From NCBI RefSeq assembly GCF_019428685.1, contig NZ_CP080095.1:3782001-3846000 (forward strand): DNA of 64,000 bases, in the 5' to 3' direction. Of this stretch, positions 1 through 10,142 are shown one piece after another (the stretch's first letter is position 1; each line of letters opens with the position of its first letter). A program made the position numbers and the translations under genes. A model generated the notes under the pieces. The model did no database searches, had not been told where the DNA came from, and was given only the letters and a program-made list of their open reading frames with translations. Source of the DNA: Paraburkholderia edwinii (GTDB lineage: Bacteria; Pseudomonadota; Gammaproteobacteria; Burkholderiales; Burkholderiaceae).

Positions 1-847
1 ATTTGAATGATCTTCTATGGATAGACGCTCTGCTGTCGCGACCGGTCCTACCTGTCATCAGGCCAAAGAAGGGACGACAGGGTTCCTTCAACATGTGGGA
101 ATCGCTGCAAATACCGGTGCCAGCGGTGGTGACGCGGGTACCAATCGTATCTGCGATGTGAGTAAGTCACGTTCTTCATATTGACTGCTATCGTGCACAC
201 CTAGCGCGAGTCGGTTAACTCGCCACGAGGTCGCGAGATGACTGTCCTTGCGCACTACACGATGACATGAAACTCCTTATCGGTTATCAAGATCTCCGAT
301 CGTCACGGACACTCAAAACAGAGTTCTGTCTGAATCGCCGCGCGCAGATCCATCAGCGCAATCGGGCATTGAAATGAATCTCGGACCTTTTCCGATCATT
401 GCTCCCTTGGTCGAATTGATCACGCAGAGCGATGCATCATTTCCATCCAGTAGGCGGCGGCCTTGGCTCCGGAGCAAAACACTCGCTCCACGCTGAGCCC
501 AGCTTCTTCCTCCATAGAAATACGTAGCTCTCGACCACATGACCCTCCCTAAGATTCAACGAGCGCATATCCCAAGGACTGACAAGCCACGAATCATCCG
601 AAGTGATTTGGATTGCGCGAGTTGTATGCGACGATTCGATCATATAGACGAGCACGCCCCTACGGTTGACTAGGAAAGGAACATGTTTTGATCGTAAGCA
701 GCAAGCAAATTGCGCATAAGCACCGTCAACGATCGGTTATGGAATAGCGCCTCCCGATGCACGTTCTTCTTTCGACACTCGCGCACGACAACGAACATTG
801 CCGTCCGTCGAGGCTCATCAACTCATGGATAAAAACGAGGTGAAGAC
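1..847. other. No recognisable gene
   Basis: I see no recognisable protein family in this stretch. The minus strand stays open for about 100 codons between roughly 437 and 742. It lacks a convincing start with a ribosome site and resembles no family I know, so I treat it as decayed or random sequence. Confidence 0.5.
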
Positions 848-2035
848 GTGTCCAGCATCAGCAATGTAAATCCCTGTTCCGATTCCGATGGCGCCGGCTT
901 GGGCGTCGCGCCCGGCATCAATCGCCGTTCATTCATGCTCGGCGTGCCTGGTGCACTGCTAGGCAGCGCGCTGCTCACAGCGCAGACCGCGGACGCAGCG
1001 GCCAATGCATCGGCCAACGGCAATCCTGAGCCCGTGAAAATTCCGTCGCGCCCGTGGAAGATTGCCTTCGAAGAGCACTACATGACGTCGCGTTTCGACC
1101 GCATCGTTCGCAAGGATACAAAAGTAGCGGCACGAACTGGCGTTTATGCTGACTTACTCGACGTCGACTCGAAGCGCATCGAATTAATGGACCGCGCGGG
1201 CATTCAGTACGCAATCCTATCGCTGAATACACCAGGCATCCAGGGCGAGACAGACCCGGCAGCCGCGGTAAGCGATGCGCGATTCGCAAACGACGAGTTA
1301 CGCCGCATCGTCGACCGCCATCCTGGCAGGCTTGGTGCCTTTGCGGCGCTGCCGATGTAGGACCCGGCCGCTGCCGCCGACGAACTTGACCGGGCCGTGC
1401 GCGAACTGGGATTTCACGGCTCACTCGTCAACAGCTTCTCGACCCTGCATACGAGCGATGACGTCGCCTATCTCGACGAGCCGCAATACCTGCCGTTCTG
1501 GGAACGCGTGCAGGACCTGGATGTGCCCCTGTATCTGCATCCTCGCAACCCGGTGCCGAGCCAGCAACTGATGTTTCGCGACCATCCCGAACTACTTGCG
1601 GCGACGTGGGCCTATCTCGTCGAGACATCGACCCACGCGCTGCGGCTGATTACGAGCGGCCTGTTCGATCGGTATCCCGGTTTGCAGATCTGCCTCGGCC
1701 ATCTCGGCGAATCACTGCCGTTTGTGGCGTCACGTGTATCCGCTGTGTATGCCAGGCATGCACACCGCGTCAAGCTGAAACTGAATCTCATGAGCTACCT
1801 GAAGACCAACTTCCGCTACACGACATCGGGGTTCTTTGACACAACTGCGACGATCGAAGTGATGGATTTCGTGGGCCATGACCGCGTCTACTTTTCGACC
1901 GATTACCCATGGATGGATATGGTACAAGGCGGCATATGGCTCGATAGCGCGAACCTGAGTGACGCGGATCGCTGGCGTATCGGCCGCAGCAATGCGGTGG
2001 AACTTTTCAAGCTCAAGCTTGCGCCAACCGCCTGA
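848..2035 (+). pseudogene. Amidohydrolase-family (decarboxylase-type) enzyme interrupted by an in-frame amber codon
   Basis: Two open segments, 848-1357 and 1361-2035, are in the same reading frame and are separated only by a TAG at 1358-1360. Together they encode about 394 residues of an amidohydrolase-2 type protein, the superfamily that includes gamma-resorcylate and 5-carboxyvanillate decarboxylases. The start carries a Tat-like signal (NRRSFMLG followed by a hydrophobic stretch), then FEEHYMT, the metal-site-like YLHPRNP, GHLGESLPF and FSTDYPWMD. The stop falls in the context LPM-stop-DPAAAADELDRAVRELG, where relatives usually have Gln, so a CAG to TAG change is likely. The downstream part has no good independent start. 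Substrate unknown. Family call fairly sure; inactivation is inferred unless the amber is suppressed. Confidence 0.85.
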
Positions 2036-2331
2036 GCAAACCTTCATCAGGACGGGCGTCGGAGTCTGGTCTTCGGCGCGTTCGAGCGTCACGCCGCTTT
2101 GCCGCTTATTTCCCGCTGCGACGTGAAGCGTCTGTTATCTGCGCATTGCGACGACTCCTCAGTTTGCGTGAAGACGCTCTTGCCTTGGTCGATTTCGCTA
2201 GCTTGCTAAAGGCCTTAACAAACACGGAATAGAGTATGTGCGAGAGACGTTATTTGTGTTTCTGACGCTAGCCGAACAGAACAACCAGGTTGTTGTGCAC
2301 CCCACCTACTTAACTGCAAAGGAACCGACTA

Positions 2332-2919
2332 ATGTTGAATTTTTGTTTTCGAAAATCACGCTTTCTCGTCAGCCCGTTTGCGGCCGTGGTGCTATTTACC
2401 ACGCCGCCGACCTACAGTGCGCGCGCCGATGGACTGGCATTTCTTCCCCTGCTCGACATGACTGTTGCGCGATTGCACATCGCTCGGCAGGTCGCGCTGT
2501 CGAAGTGGGATTCGCAAAAGCCGGTGGAAGACCTTCTGCGGGAGGCGCAGGTAATCAAGGCCGCCGCCGAAGAGGCTCGCGCGTTCGGTGTGTCGACGAA
2601 ATTCGCGACGGATTTTTTCACCGACCAGATCGAAGCCAATAAACTGGTTCAATACGGGTTACTTGCGAAGTGGCACCGCGTGGGCCATGCCCCTGATGAG
2701 AAACGGGTGGATCTCGCGAAAGATATTCGTCCAGAATTGGACGGGTTGCAGCAAGGCTTTATCAAGACACTCGCCGATACGACGGCGTTGCGGGCGCAAC
2801 CGAATTGCAATGCCCAATTAGCGCGAGCTACACAAGACTATGTTACAAGTCGTAAATTGAATTCCTTGTATGCGATTGCAATGGATCGTGCACTGGCGCG
2901 ATTTTGTGAGAAGGATTGA
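2332..2919 (+). CDS. Periplasmic chorismate mutase, AroQ gamma class
   Basis: This 195-residue protein converts chorismate to prephenate. The gamma (secreted) AroQ class is shown by an N-terminal signal peptide (to about residue 33) followed by the helical domain: LLDMTVARLHIARQVALSKW, then EEARAFGVSTKFATDFFTDQIEANKLVQ and a C-terminal helical extension with a Cys pair (PNCNAQL and ARFCEKD) that could form a disulfide in the periplasm. The start has an AAGGA eight bases upstream. It stands alone, convergent with the HxlR gene. The role of exported chorismate mutases is not settled; this one may act on chorismate outside the cytoplasm. Confidence 0.88.
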   Translation: MLNFCFRKSRFLVSPFAAVVLFTTPPTYSARADGLAFLPLLDMTVARLHIARQVALSKWDSQKPVEDLLREAQVIKAAAEEARAFGVSTKFATDFFTDQIEANKLVQYGLLAKWHRVGHAPDEKRVDLAKDIRPELDGLQQGFIKTLADTTALRAQPNCNAQLARATQDYVTSRKLNSLYAIAMDRALARFCEKD

Positions 2920-2951
2920 CTTGATTGAATCGGACTTGTGGATCTACCCTC

Positions 2952-3332
2952 TCAGTATTTGCGTTTTCTATCGTATTCGTTATGCGCAGCGTCGATCGCC
3001 GGTAGGTTGTCGTAGGCCCATTTTCCCAAGGCGAGGACCGGAACGCTCAGGGAGTTCCCGAGTTCGCTCAACTCATATTGGACCTGTGGCGGCGTAGTAG
3101 GGAACGTTGTCCTGGTGACCATCCCGTCACGCTCCAATGCCTTAAGCGTTCGGGTCAGCATTTGTTGCGAGATGCCTTCTATGCTGCGCTTCAACTCGTT
3201 GAATCGAGTGGGGCCATGGCGCAAACGCACGATGACGAGTACCGTCCATTTATCGCCGACGCGCGCCAGAACCGGCGTTACGCGACGGCAGTCGCTTATC
3301 ACTTCGTCCATCCTTTTAATAGTCATCTTCAC
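2952..3332 (-). CDS. HxlR-family winged-helix transcriptional regulator
   Basis: A 126-residue MarR-like DNA-binding protein of the HxlR family. Diagnostic segments are the N-terminal VLARVGDKWTVLVIVRL, the recognition helix region FNELKRSIEGISQQMLTRTL, and the wing LERDGMVTRTTFPTTPPQVQYELSELG. The usual N-terminal Cys is present (ISDCRRVTP), which in some relatives senses oxidants or electrophiles. It is divergently transcribed from the DsbA/FrnE-like gene at 3449 across 116 bases, so that gene is its likely target. The distance also allows autoregulation. Confidence 0.9.
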   Translation of the reverse strand: MKMTIKRMDEVISDCRRVTPVLARVGDKWTVLVIVRLRHGPTRFNELKRSIEGISQQMLTRTLKALERDGMVTRTTFPTTPPQVQYELSELGNSLSVPVLALGKWAYDNLPAIDAAHNEYDRKRKY

Positions 3333-3448
3333 CTCACCAGGTCTCAGACGTATGCGCTCTTGTACCGTGCCTAACGGGGCTCATATAATTCCTCGGTCAC
3401 GATGGTAGACTGCCCAACCGCGAATCGGCAAGCATACTTAATCAATAG

Positions 3449-4117
3449 ATGGACGAGCCCCGCATGAAGATCGAACTTTGGTGCGACATCATTTGCCCCT
3501 TCTGTGGGCTAAATGAGCATCGTTTGGAAAATGCGCTTGCGGAATTCGAGCACGGTGCTGACGTGCAGGTTTTGCACCGCTCGTTCCAAGTCCATCCCGA
3601 ACTCGACAGAGTCGGGGTCACGCAGCGCGATTTGATTTTGATGCGAGGTCTTGATCCGGAAAAGGTCGAGAAGAATATCCTCGAACCGATCGAGCAAGCG
3701 GCCAAACGCGAAGGACTTGTGCCCTATCGTGTCATCGATCGAACGCTCGGACCGACGGACTACGCGCACGAACTGCTCGCATACGCCAGCGACAACGGGC
3801 TACATTCCGAGTCATGGAAGCACATCTTCCGGGCGCACTTTGGTACGGCGCAGAGACTCTGGACAATTGATGAGGTGATCGACTTTGCCGCGGAGCTCGA
3901 TCTTGATCTAGTGGAAACTCGCCTCGTTTTGCAAAGTGGGAGGTATCGAGAGCAGGTCAAGAACGACCAACGAGAAGCGCAACGACTGGGCGCAAACGGT
4001 ACTCCCTTCATGCTCATCGACCGTAAGCACCCTGTCTCGACTGCGCTCAACACGTACGAACTGCTGAGCATCCTGCGCAGCGCCTGGCGGGATCTGCGGA
4101 TCCAACCGCTAATCTGA
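3449..4117 (+). CDS. DsbA-family oxidoreductase, FrnE-like
   Basis: A 222-residue cytoplasmic thioredoxin-fold protein. The active-site motif C-P-F-C lies at residues 16-19 (WCDIICPFCGLNEHRLENAL), where FrnE relatives usually have CPWC. The helical insert is followed by the cis-proline loop GANGTPFMLID near residue 185. There is no signal peptide, as expected for the FrnE/2-hydroxychromene-isomerase-like branch. The start is uncertain: ATG 3449 or ATG 3464, neither with a good ribosome site. It is transcribed away from the HxlR gene, consistent with an oxidative or electrophile stress module. Confidence 0.85.
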   Translation: MDEPRMKIELWCDIICPFCGLNEHRLENALAEFEHGADVQVLHRSFQVHPELDRVGVTQRDLILMRGLDPEKVEKNILEPIEQAAKREGLVPYRVIDRTLGPTDYAHELLAYASDNGLHSESWKHIFRAHFGTAQRLWTIDEVIDFAAELDLDLVETRLVLQSGRYREQVKNDQREAQRLGANGTPFMLIDRKHPVSTALNTYELLSILRSAWRDLRIQPLI

Positions 4118-4602
4118 ATGACAGGAACCCGCCACGCCTTCATGTCACTCAAATTCGGGGCTCCCGGAATTAACATGGGAGAGTGAGTGACACTGCAGTT
4201 TCGCGAGCATCAAACTGATGAGCATGTTCGCTAACGTGCGGGCATGACAATTTGCGCATGCTCGTAGCGAGTGGATCCTTAAGCCGCGAGCAATTCCAGG
4301 CATTCGAATTCACCGGTCCACGTTTATGACGCGTGCCGCGTTGTGAACACCCGTCGGCATTGCACTGGAAGTATTTTCGAGTTTGCGCTCGAGCCCGCTC
4401 GCGATTCGGCATGATGTCCCGCGACCGGTGGTATAGCGCCCTCCCTTCGCATTCAGTCGCGCGGCCGGTTGTGCTGGAGCGCACTGCTTAAAGTAGCGGT
4501 GGATGTGAACGGCCAACATTCTGACACGCAAACCCGCCCCGCTTCGATACGGTAGGCCTCGTGGGCAACGCCGACAAGCCTGGAAATGCATACGTGAGAG
4601 CT
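4118..4602. other. Intergenic, no gene seen
   Basis: Short open frames occur on the minus strand but none has a ribosome site or resembles a family. Confidence 0.5.
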
Positions 4603-4923
4603 CTACGCGATTTCGTCAAGTAACCCGCCGCGCCGGATATGGAGCGACTGGGCCGGCGCGGTTCCAGATGAATCATGCTGACCTTGCTCAGTGGCGCCGG
4701 GCTTATCGGACGACGGGTGCACATGATGATGCTGGTGAGCCGCCGTTTGACTGCTGTTGGAGCCGGGCACCTCCACACGCGGACTTCCCGCGTCATTTCC
4801 TTTGCCGGGATCGCTTTCATTACCACCGAGAAGGGCGTCGCTTAAAGCCGGTTGGCCTCTTTGCTTACTAAACTTATTTACTTCACCCAGCATCTTAAAA
4901 TATTCAGTTCCGGCTAGGCGCAT
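4603..4923 (-). CDS. Small hydrophilic protein of unknown function
   Basis: A 106-residue protein I do not recognise. The case for a real gene is a strong ribosome site, TAGGAG, six bases before the ATG, and a biased composition: a basic N-terminus (GTEYFKMLGEVNKFSKQRGQ), then a polar region rich in Gly, Ser, Gln and His including HQHHHVH, with no membrane segment or signal peptide. It is surrounded by about 1 kb of non-coding DNA on its upstream side and has no operon partner. A false ORF is possible. Confidence 0.45.
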   Translation of the reverse strand: MRLAGTEYFKMLGEVNKFSKQRGQPALSDALLGGNESDPGKGNDAGSPRVEVPGSNSSQTAAHQHHHVHPSSDKPGATEQGQHDSSGTAPAQSLHIRRGGLLDEIA

Positions 4924-5917
4924 GTTGTTCTCCTAATAGAGGAAGGTAAATCTTAAGTTTCATCTGCAGTCCGTTGTAAGTCTTTATGGGCCGATTTCAC
5001 CCTATTTGTGGACAGCGGCTCACACTCAGGATCATGGAGTGGTCCTAGGTCGGATTTCGCATGGCGAGCGCTATTTTCTAGAAGGTGGAAAAATGACGAA
5101 GTCTACCCCGACGAAAAATCGTCCTCCATCGATTGGCCGAGGGCCATGACGCATGGCTTTGCATCCGGCGCAGACACCGTTAAGCATCTCGGCCAGCTGG
5201 GTGGGGACACCTTGTTGTTCGAGCTGTGGATTCAAATTAAAAGACTAGCTCCAACGCGACGCATTCGATAGAGCCAAGATCAAGCATTTTGAGTAGTCCA
5301 ACCGCAAGAAAAGCGTAAGCGTCACCTCGCAACATCCCGCAGACCGTCCTGGTACATGGTTTGGTAACTGCACAGATCAGTGAAAACAAAACAGCTCACA
5401 AAAGCACCTTGGCTACTGACGAGGTGAGATCGATCAGCGCGACCAAGCAGGTCTCCGAAACGGACTCTTAAGCGGACTCCAAACCCGGAAGTGCGCAAAC
5501 AGGCGTATAAACGAACGAATCCTATGGTGTAGCAACTCTTGCTACGAGCCAGATATTTGGCACATGAGGAACAGGGTTCAGAGGCGTCCAACAGCAAATA
5601 CGTGAGATGGAAAATTCGATGCGGGACCTCCCTTTGAAGGCCCAGGATACGCATCGCTTTGCTGCTGCTTTCCGGTTAGGTCGCGAGGGTTCGCTTCAAA
5701 TCACGGTCTAAATTCTGCACGGGTCAGCGAGTAATGTAGCCGAAGCGCTCAAACGATAGTCGCGGAAGAAGGAGCGTCCGTGCGCTGTTGCTCCGCTGCG
5801 CACCTTGCAATGTTCCCGCTCCGCACATACTATATATTATGGTTACCATCTATTTAATGCGACTGATGCTGGGGCATTTGTTGTGCGCTGCGTCCTCGCT
5901 TGATCAAGGAGCACTCG
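4924..5917. other. Long intergenic region
   Basis: I recognise no gene here. An AT-rich stretch at about 5826-5860 (ACTATATATTATGG and neighbours) precedes the cysteine hydrolase gene and is a plausible promoter region for it. Confidence 0.45.
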
Positions 5918-6541
5918 ATGACTACCTACGAGCCCAAAATCACGGCCGTGCTGTGCGTGGATTTGTACAACGACTTCCTTAGCGAAGGAGGCAAGCTATT
6001 CCCTTGGGTCAAGGAGATTGCGAAGGAAAACAACATGGTCGAGAACCTCCGTACCGTCGTCCAGACGGCGCGCGAAGCGGATATCGCGATCTATCATGTG
6101 CCCCACCATCGATGGGAGTCAGGGGACTATGTCAACTGGAAGTACCCGTCGCCCTATCAATTGGGCGCGGCCGAGCGACAAGCGTTTGCCAAAGGAACGT
6201 GGGGCGGCACCTTTCACGACGATTTTCAGGTACAACCCGGCGATATCGTCGCTACTGAACATTGGGCTTCAAGCGGCTTCCCGAACACAGATCTCGACCA
6301 CCAGCTCAAGCGGTACGGGAAGGAAAAGATTATTCTGATCGGCCTTCTGGCGAACACTTGCCTCGAGGCGACGGGCCGGATCGGCATGGAGTTGGGGTAT
6401 CACGTCACGCTGGTACGGGACGCGACCTCGGCCCGGTCGCCCGAGGCCTTGCGCGCGGCCCTGGATATCAATGGCCCGACTTATGCCCACGAAATTCTCA
6501 CCACTGCGGAACTGGTATCGGCGATAAAGGCGTCGATCTAG
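5918..6541 (+). CDS. Isochorismatase-like cysteine hydrolase
   Basis: A 207-residue cysteine hydrolase of the isochorismatase/nicotinamidase superfamily. The first strand carries Asp15 (CVDLYNDF) and the nucleophile is Cys148 in LIGLLANTCLEATGR, followed by VTLVRDAT typical of the fold. WGGTFH and EHWASSGFPNTDLDHQL place it in a branch of uncharacterised hydrolases. The usual catalytic Lys is not at the standard place (the sequence reads ATEHW), so the substrate cannot be guessed. The ATG at 5918 is preferred over an upstream TTG because AAGGAG lies six bases before it. A decayed relative lies at 29319-29600. Confidence 0.85.
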   Translation: MTTYEPKITAVLCVDLYNDFLSEGGKLFPWVKEIAKENNMVENLRTVVQTAREADIAIYHVPHHRWESGDYVNWKYPSPYQLGAAERQAFAKGTWGGTFHDDFQVQPGDIVATEHWASSGFPNTDLDHQLKRYGKEKIILIGLLANTCLEATGRIGMELGYHVTLVRDATSARSPEALRAALDINGPTYAHEILTTAELVSAIKASI

Positions 6542-6634
6542 ATACAAAGGGGCGACCCAGAACGAAACGCCCGAAAAGCACAAAGCTTTCCCATGTGGCC
6601 CCCCTAGCGCCCGAATCGTGTAGACACGCGCGAC

Positions 6635-6940
6635 TCAATCTTGCGACGGTGCGTTTGCAAAGGGATATGACGTCAGATCGGCGGGCAGCTTATCGAGCTG
6701 GTGGAATACGGTCAACCAGTCCTTCAGATGCCAGGTCTTTACGATTTGACCATCGCTCAGCTCATGAAATGAGTGAATCGCGAAGTCAAGCCGTTTCGAT
6801 GTGGCAGCGATACCCATGAGGGCTCCGGACTGGGTCCCCGTGATTCTTGCGCGAACGGCCTTTGTTGCCCCGCACCAGAATGTCCTGGATTACGATTTGC
6901 ATATCCGGAAGTGCCAGAGTCAAGTCCGAAAAGATGGGCA
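6635..6940 (-). pseudogene. SnoaL-like ester cyclase remnant, frameshifted
   Basis: Reading leftwards, one frame encodes DLTLALPDMQIVIQDILVRG, a typical ester-cyclase/SnoaL core. Near 6858-6864 the frame shifts by one base and the sequence continues as AVRARITGTQSGALMGIAAT, then KRLDFAIHSFHELSDGQIVK and TWHLKDWLTVFHQL to the stop. The break fits one extra A in the run AAC-AAA-GGCC. The N-terminal part upstream of about 6940 is not recognisable, so the gene is also truncated or decayed there. Confidence 0.7.
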
Positions 6941-7353
6941 CCATGATATATCGTCACATCGGTCGTGGCGACCCCGACCGTGGCGCTGGTCTCACGCAGT
7001 TCCTTCGCGACTTTGTCTAAACGATTCGAGCGACGCGCTCCCAGACGAGGATCGCTCCCTTCCAGGCCAGATGGCGTGCCCAGAGTTTGCACATGTGATT
7101 ACGGCCGCCGTCGCTTCAATTCCGTTGCTCATGGCCTGACTCCGTTCGGGTGATTGGCCAGGTTTCCGGTGCGAGCGAACTATAAAGATACCCGATCAAT
7201 ACGTGGCCCCGTCGATGCGCACCGCCACCTCGGGGAGCCCGACAAACGCGCCCCTCTCTGAGGCCATGTATCTCAATTCGCTTCCCTGACTGCCTGTAAA
7301 GTCCCGCACCCGAACCAATGATTCAGCAAACGGCAACGAATTAAAACGGTATT
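6941..7353. other. Intergenic or decayed sequence
   Basis: This is probably the decayed 5' portion of the ester cyclase remnant followed by intergenic DNA. No intact gene seen. Confidence 0.4.
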
Positions 7354-7917
7354 TCAGTTTGCTGCTTTGATCAGAGTGTCGTAAATTTTTTGATCAAGGT
7401 CTTTAGCCACCTCAGTCACTCTTTCGTCGCCATACTGACCAAAGAGCGTTGAAGGCCGATCGTATTCGAAAGTGGCAGATCCAGACTTGTTTTCATAAAG
7501 CATGACTCTGAGCGGGGCATAAAGTCCGGCCGCCAATTCGTATTGTGTCATTCGAGTAGCGATAAGCACATTGCCGATCAGATACTGTACCGCGTTACGT
7601 CGGCCGGAGCGGACCTGTAACCAGTCACCATGCGTGGCGACCGAAAAGATGACGAGACCAGCGACACGCTGGATTTTCGTCAACTCGTCATTGACGCGAC
7701 CGATCTCTCCATCGTGGAGAAGAGCTCGAATTCGGTCATCAAATCGCGGAAGCTTCTCCAGCGCCGCCCGGGCTTCGCAATAGGGCTTGGCCGAATCGAT
7801 GCGGATATGTTCAACGAAGATATTGCTGCGATGGACCTTTGGCTCGGCGGCAGACGCTTCAGTTGCAACGCTTATCGTAGCCGCAGGGCTAGTGTTCGAA
7901 TTCGAGTGTGTCATCAT
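7354..7917 (-). CDS. DUF302-domain protein
   Basis: A 187-residue protein. The second half is a DUF302 domain: EHIRIDSAKPYCEARAALE at the front and AAGLYAPLRVMLYENKSGSA then FEYDRPSTLFGQYGDERV at the C-terminal core, where family members have a conserved PLRVLLYE motif. No clear signal peptide. A strong TAGGAG precedes the double ATG. It follows the nitrilase gene on the same strand after 59 bases and is probably co-transcribed with it. The biochemical role of DUF302 is not established. Confidence 0.85.
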   Translation of the reverse strand: MMTHSNSNTSPAATISVATEASAAEPKVHRSNIFVEHIRIDSAKPYCEARAALEKLPRFDDRIRALLHDGEIGRVNDELTKIQRVAGLVIFSVATHGDWLQVRSGRRNAVQYLIGNVLIATRMTQYELAAGLYAPLRVMLYENKSGSATFEYDRPSTLFGQYGDERVTEVAKDLDQKIYDTLIKAAN

Positions 7918-7976
7918 GCTCTCCTATGGGTGTCATGGTGATTCGTTGGCTTCGAGGACTACTCTGTCACCACACG

Positions 7977-8948
7977 TCAACGATCATCGACATCCTCGAT
8001 GGTAGCAATCGTGCGTTGCTGACAATGGTCACGGACATTAGTGGCAGGTGTTCGATCGATCTCCAGGCTGAGCACTTCTGGGCGACTGAAGTGGCCACGC
8101 GAATCCATCAGGCGCTTGCGCTTGTCGATCAAGGCAAAATCGAGATCGGCTATTACCTCGCCTTCGCCAGAGCGCAGAGGCTCTGCCATCAAGTCGCCCT
8201 GCGGCGAGACGATTGCAGTAAAGCAGCCGCCGGAGATGGGTCCTATCGGGCAATCCGTGTCTTGCATGATGAGGGCCTGCTGTTCGGCGCTCAGCCAAGC
8301 TGTGGCATTGACGACGAAGCAGCCGGATTCCAGGGCGTGTTGGCGAATGTTGACTTCGGTCTGCTCGGAGAATCGGTCTCCTCCAAACGAACCAGGGTAC
8401 ATGGCGACGTGAATTTGCTCGCCATCGGCCATCAGAGCGTAGCGAGCCAGCGGGTTGTAGTGCTCCCAACACACGAGCTGACCAACGCGTCCAACGGCGC
8501 TGTCGACGGCTTGCAGTCCCGATCCATCTCCCCGCCCCCACACCATGCGTTCGTGGTGAGTCGGCATTATCTTGCGACGTCGTTGAATCAGGGCCCCATC
8601 GGCATCGAACAATAACTGGGCGTTGTAAAGCGTGCCTCCATCGCGCTCGTTGATGCCGATGGCCACAACCATCCCGGCCTGTCTACAGGCGTCGGAGATC
8701 GCCTGGGTTGAAGCTGATGGCACAGTCACGGCCTCTTCAATCAACTTAAGATGTTCCTCGACCATTGCAAACGGCGGCTGCACGTAGGAAAAATAGGGGT
8801 AGTACGGCACCAGCGCTTCCGAGAAAGTTGCGAACTCGACGCCCTGACGACCAAGCTCGATGATTTTTCGGACAACTTTGTCCACGGTGCCTTCGCGGCT
8901 GTAGAGGACGGGGCTCATTTGCACGGCGGCAGCTTTGATGATGTTCAT
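7977..8948 (-). CDS. Nitrilase (carbon-nitrogen hydrolase, Nit1 branch)
   Basis: A 323-residue nitrilase, expected to convert nitriles to carboxylic acids and ammonia. The catalytic triad is visible: Glu44 in [16 protein letters not shown], Lys126 in [16 protein letters not shown], and Cys160 in [17 protein letters not shown]. The length and the WEHY context match true nitrilases rather than amidases. The gene is divergent from an AraC regulator at 9171 across a 222-base shared promoter region and is followed by a DUF302 gene. The arrangement resembles nitrilase genes controlled by NitR-type AraC activators, so nitrile- or product-induced expression is likely. Confidence 0.93.
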   Translation of the reverse strand: MNIIKAAAVQMSPVLYSREGTVDKVVRKIIELGRQGVEFATFSEALVPYYPYFSYVQPPFAMVEEHLKLIEEAVTVPSASTQAISDACRQAGMVVAIGINERDGGTLYNAQLLFDADGALIQRRRKIMPTHHERMVWGRGDGSGLQAVDSAVGRVGQLVCWEHYNPLARYALMADGEQIHVAMYPGSFGGDRFSEQTEVNIRQHALESGCFVVNATAWLSAEQQALIMQDTDCPIGPISGGCFTAIVSPQGDLMAEPLRSGEGEVIADLDFALIDKRKRLMDSRGHFSRPEVLSLEIDRTPATNVRDHCQQRTIATIEDVDDR

Positions 8949-9170
8949 AGCAGATCTCCTTTCATGATCGATTGTCGAAGCCGGTGTTCGGTCACAGCGA
9001 ATTCGTGTTCGCCGTTATGTGTCACGCCCATTGAGCGAAGCACGGTGACTAGGCTATCCGTCGGGCCATGCAGATGCCTTTCCAAAAGACCGGTCGTTTG
9101 CGTTTCTTCCGGCGCTGCAAAATTGGAGTAGAGTCAGACGACGGACGCGTACTCTGTCGAGGAGGATGAA

Positions 9171-10142
9171 ATGTCCCACTCACATGAAGTCCAGGACGCA
9201 CCACCGCCTTCAGACCGGATTCGTCCGAGGCTGACCGGTACACATCTGATACTGGAAGGTGTCGAAGTCAAGCGCGAAGGACGCGTCGAACCATATCTGG
9301 ATACGCTGCCTGCACTATCTAGCGCCCCTATACGCTGGTTGGGAGTGGCGATCGAAAATTACTCAACGCCGGCGTGCGTGATTCCGCGACACGAGCACGT
9401 CGAGAATTTTGTGCACCTCGTCCTGAGCGGGTCAGGTAGATACGAGATCTCGACAGGTGGCAAAACGCTCCGGTTTGATGCGCACCCAGGCACGACTTTC
9501 ATCGTGCCTCAAGGCACAGTAGATGAACTAAGATGGGAGACGCCCATTCATCACATCGCCGTTGCAATTCATCCAAGCCTGCTGGTGAATGCACTCGAGC
9601 AGAGTGCACACGAAAGCAGTATCGAGTTGATCGAGCACTGGAACTTGATGGACCGCCACATCATGGCAGTGCTCCTTGCGATGACCGCGGACCTCGAGGA
9701 AGGATCGCCCGCGGGCAAGCTTTATGGCGAATCGCTCGCGAATGCTTTGGCGGTATATCTGTTGAGGCGCTACAGTGCGCGAAGACTTGAGCCCCCCGTC
9801 TATCGTGGCGGCCTGCCGGGCTATCGCCTAAAGCGGGTGATTGAGCACATTGAGGAACACTTGGCGGCCGATCTAAGTCTTCGTGAGCTCGCTGCGGTTG
9901 CCGGTATGAGCGCGCACCACTTTGCCGAAATGTTCAGGCGCAGCACCGGCCGATCACCCCATCAGTACGTACTGCTACAGAGAATCGAGCGGGCAAAGCA
10001 GCTCCTCCGGGATCCTAAGCGCAGCGTCATTGATGCTGGACTTGACGCAGGATTCAGCAACCAGAGCCACTTCTGCCGGGTGTTTCGCAAGTTTGTAGGG
10101 GAAACTCCCTCAACATTTAGGTCCGAGGCACAGGCGCGCTGA
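9171..10142 (+). CDS. AraC-family regulator, probable nitrilase activator
   Basis: A 323-residue two-domain activator. The N-terminal half has a cupin-like sensing region (IPRHEHVENFVHLVLSGSGR, GTTFIVPQGTVDELRW). The C-terminal half has two helix-turn-helices: LSLRELAAVAGMSAHHFAEM and the family signature DAGFSNQSHFCRVFRKFVGE near the end. A GAGGAGGATGAA stretch precedes the ATG. Its placement opposite the nitrilase suggests it activates that gene, as NitR does elsewhere; the effector is unknown. Confidence 0.9.
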   Translation: MSHSHEVQDAPPPSDRIRPRLTGTHLILEGVEVKREGRVEPYLDTLPALSSAPIRWLGVAIENYSTPACVIPRHEHVENFVHLVLSGSGRYEISTGGKTLRFDAHPGTTFIVPQGTVDELRWETPIHHIAVAIHPSLLVNALEQSAHESSIELIEHWNLMDRHIMAVLLAMTADLEEGSPAGKLYGESLANALAVYLLRRYSARRLEPPVYRGGLPGYRLKRVIEHIEEHLAADLSLRELAAVAGMSAHHFAEMFRRSTGRSPHQYVLLQRIERAKQLLRDPKRSVIDAGLDAGFSNQSHFCRVFRKFVGETPSTFRSEAQAR

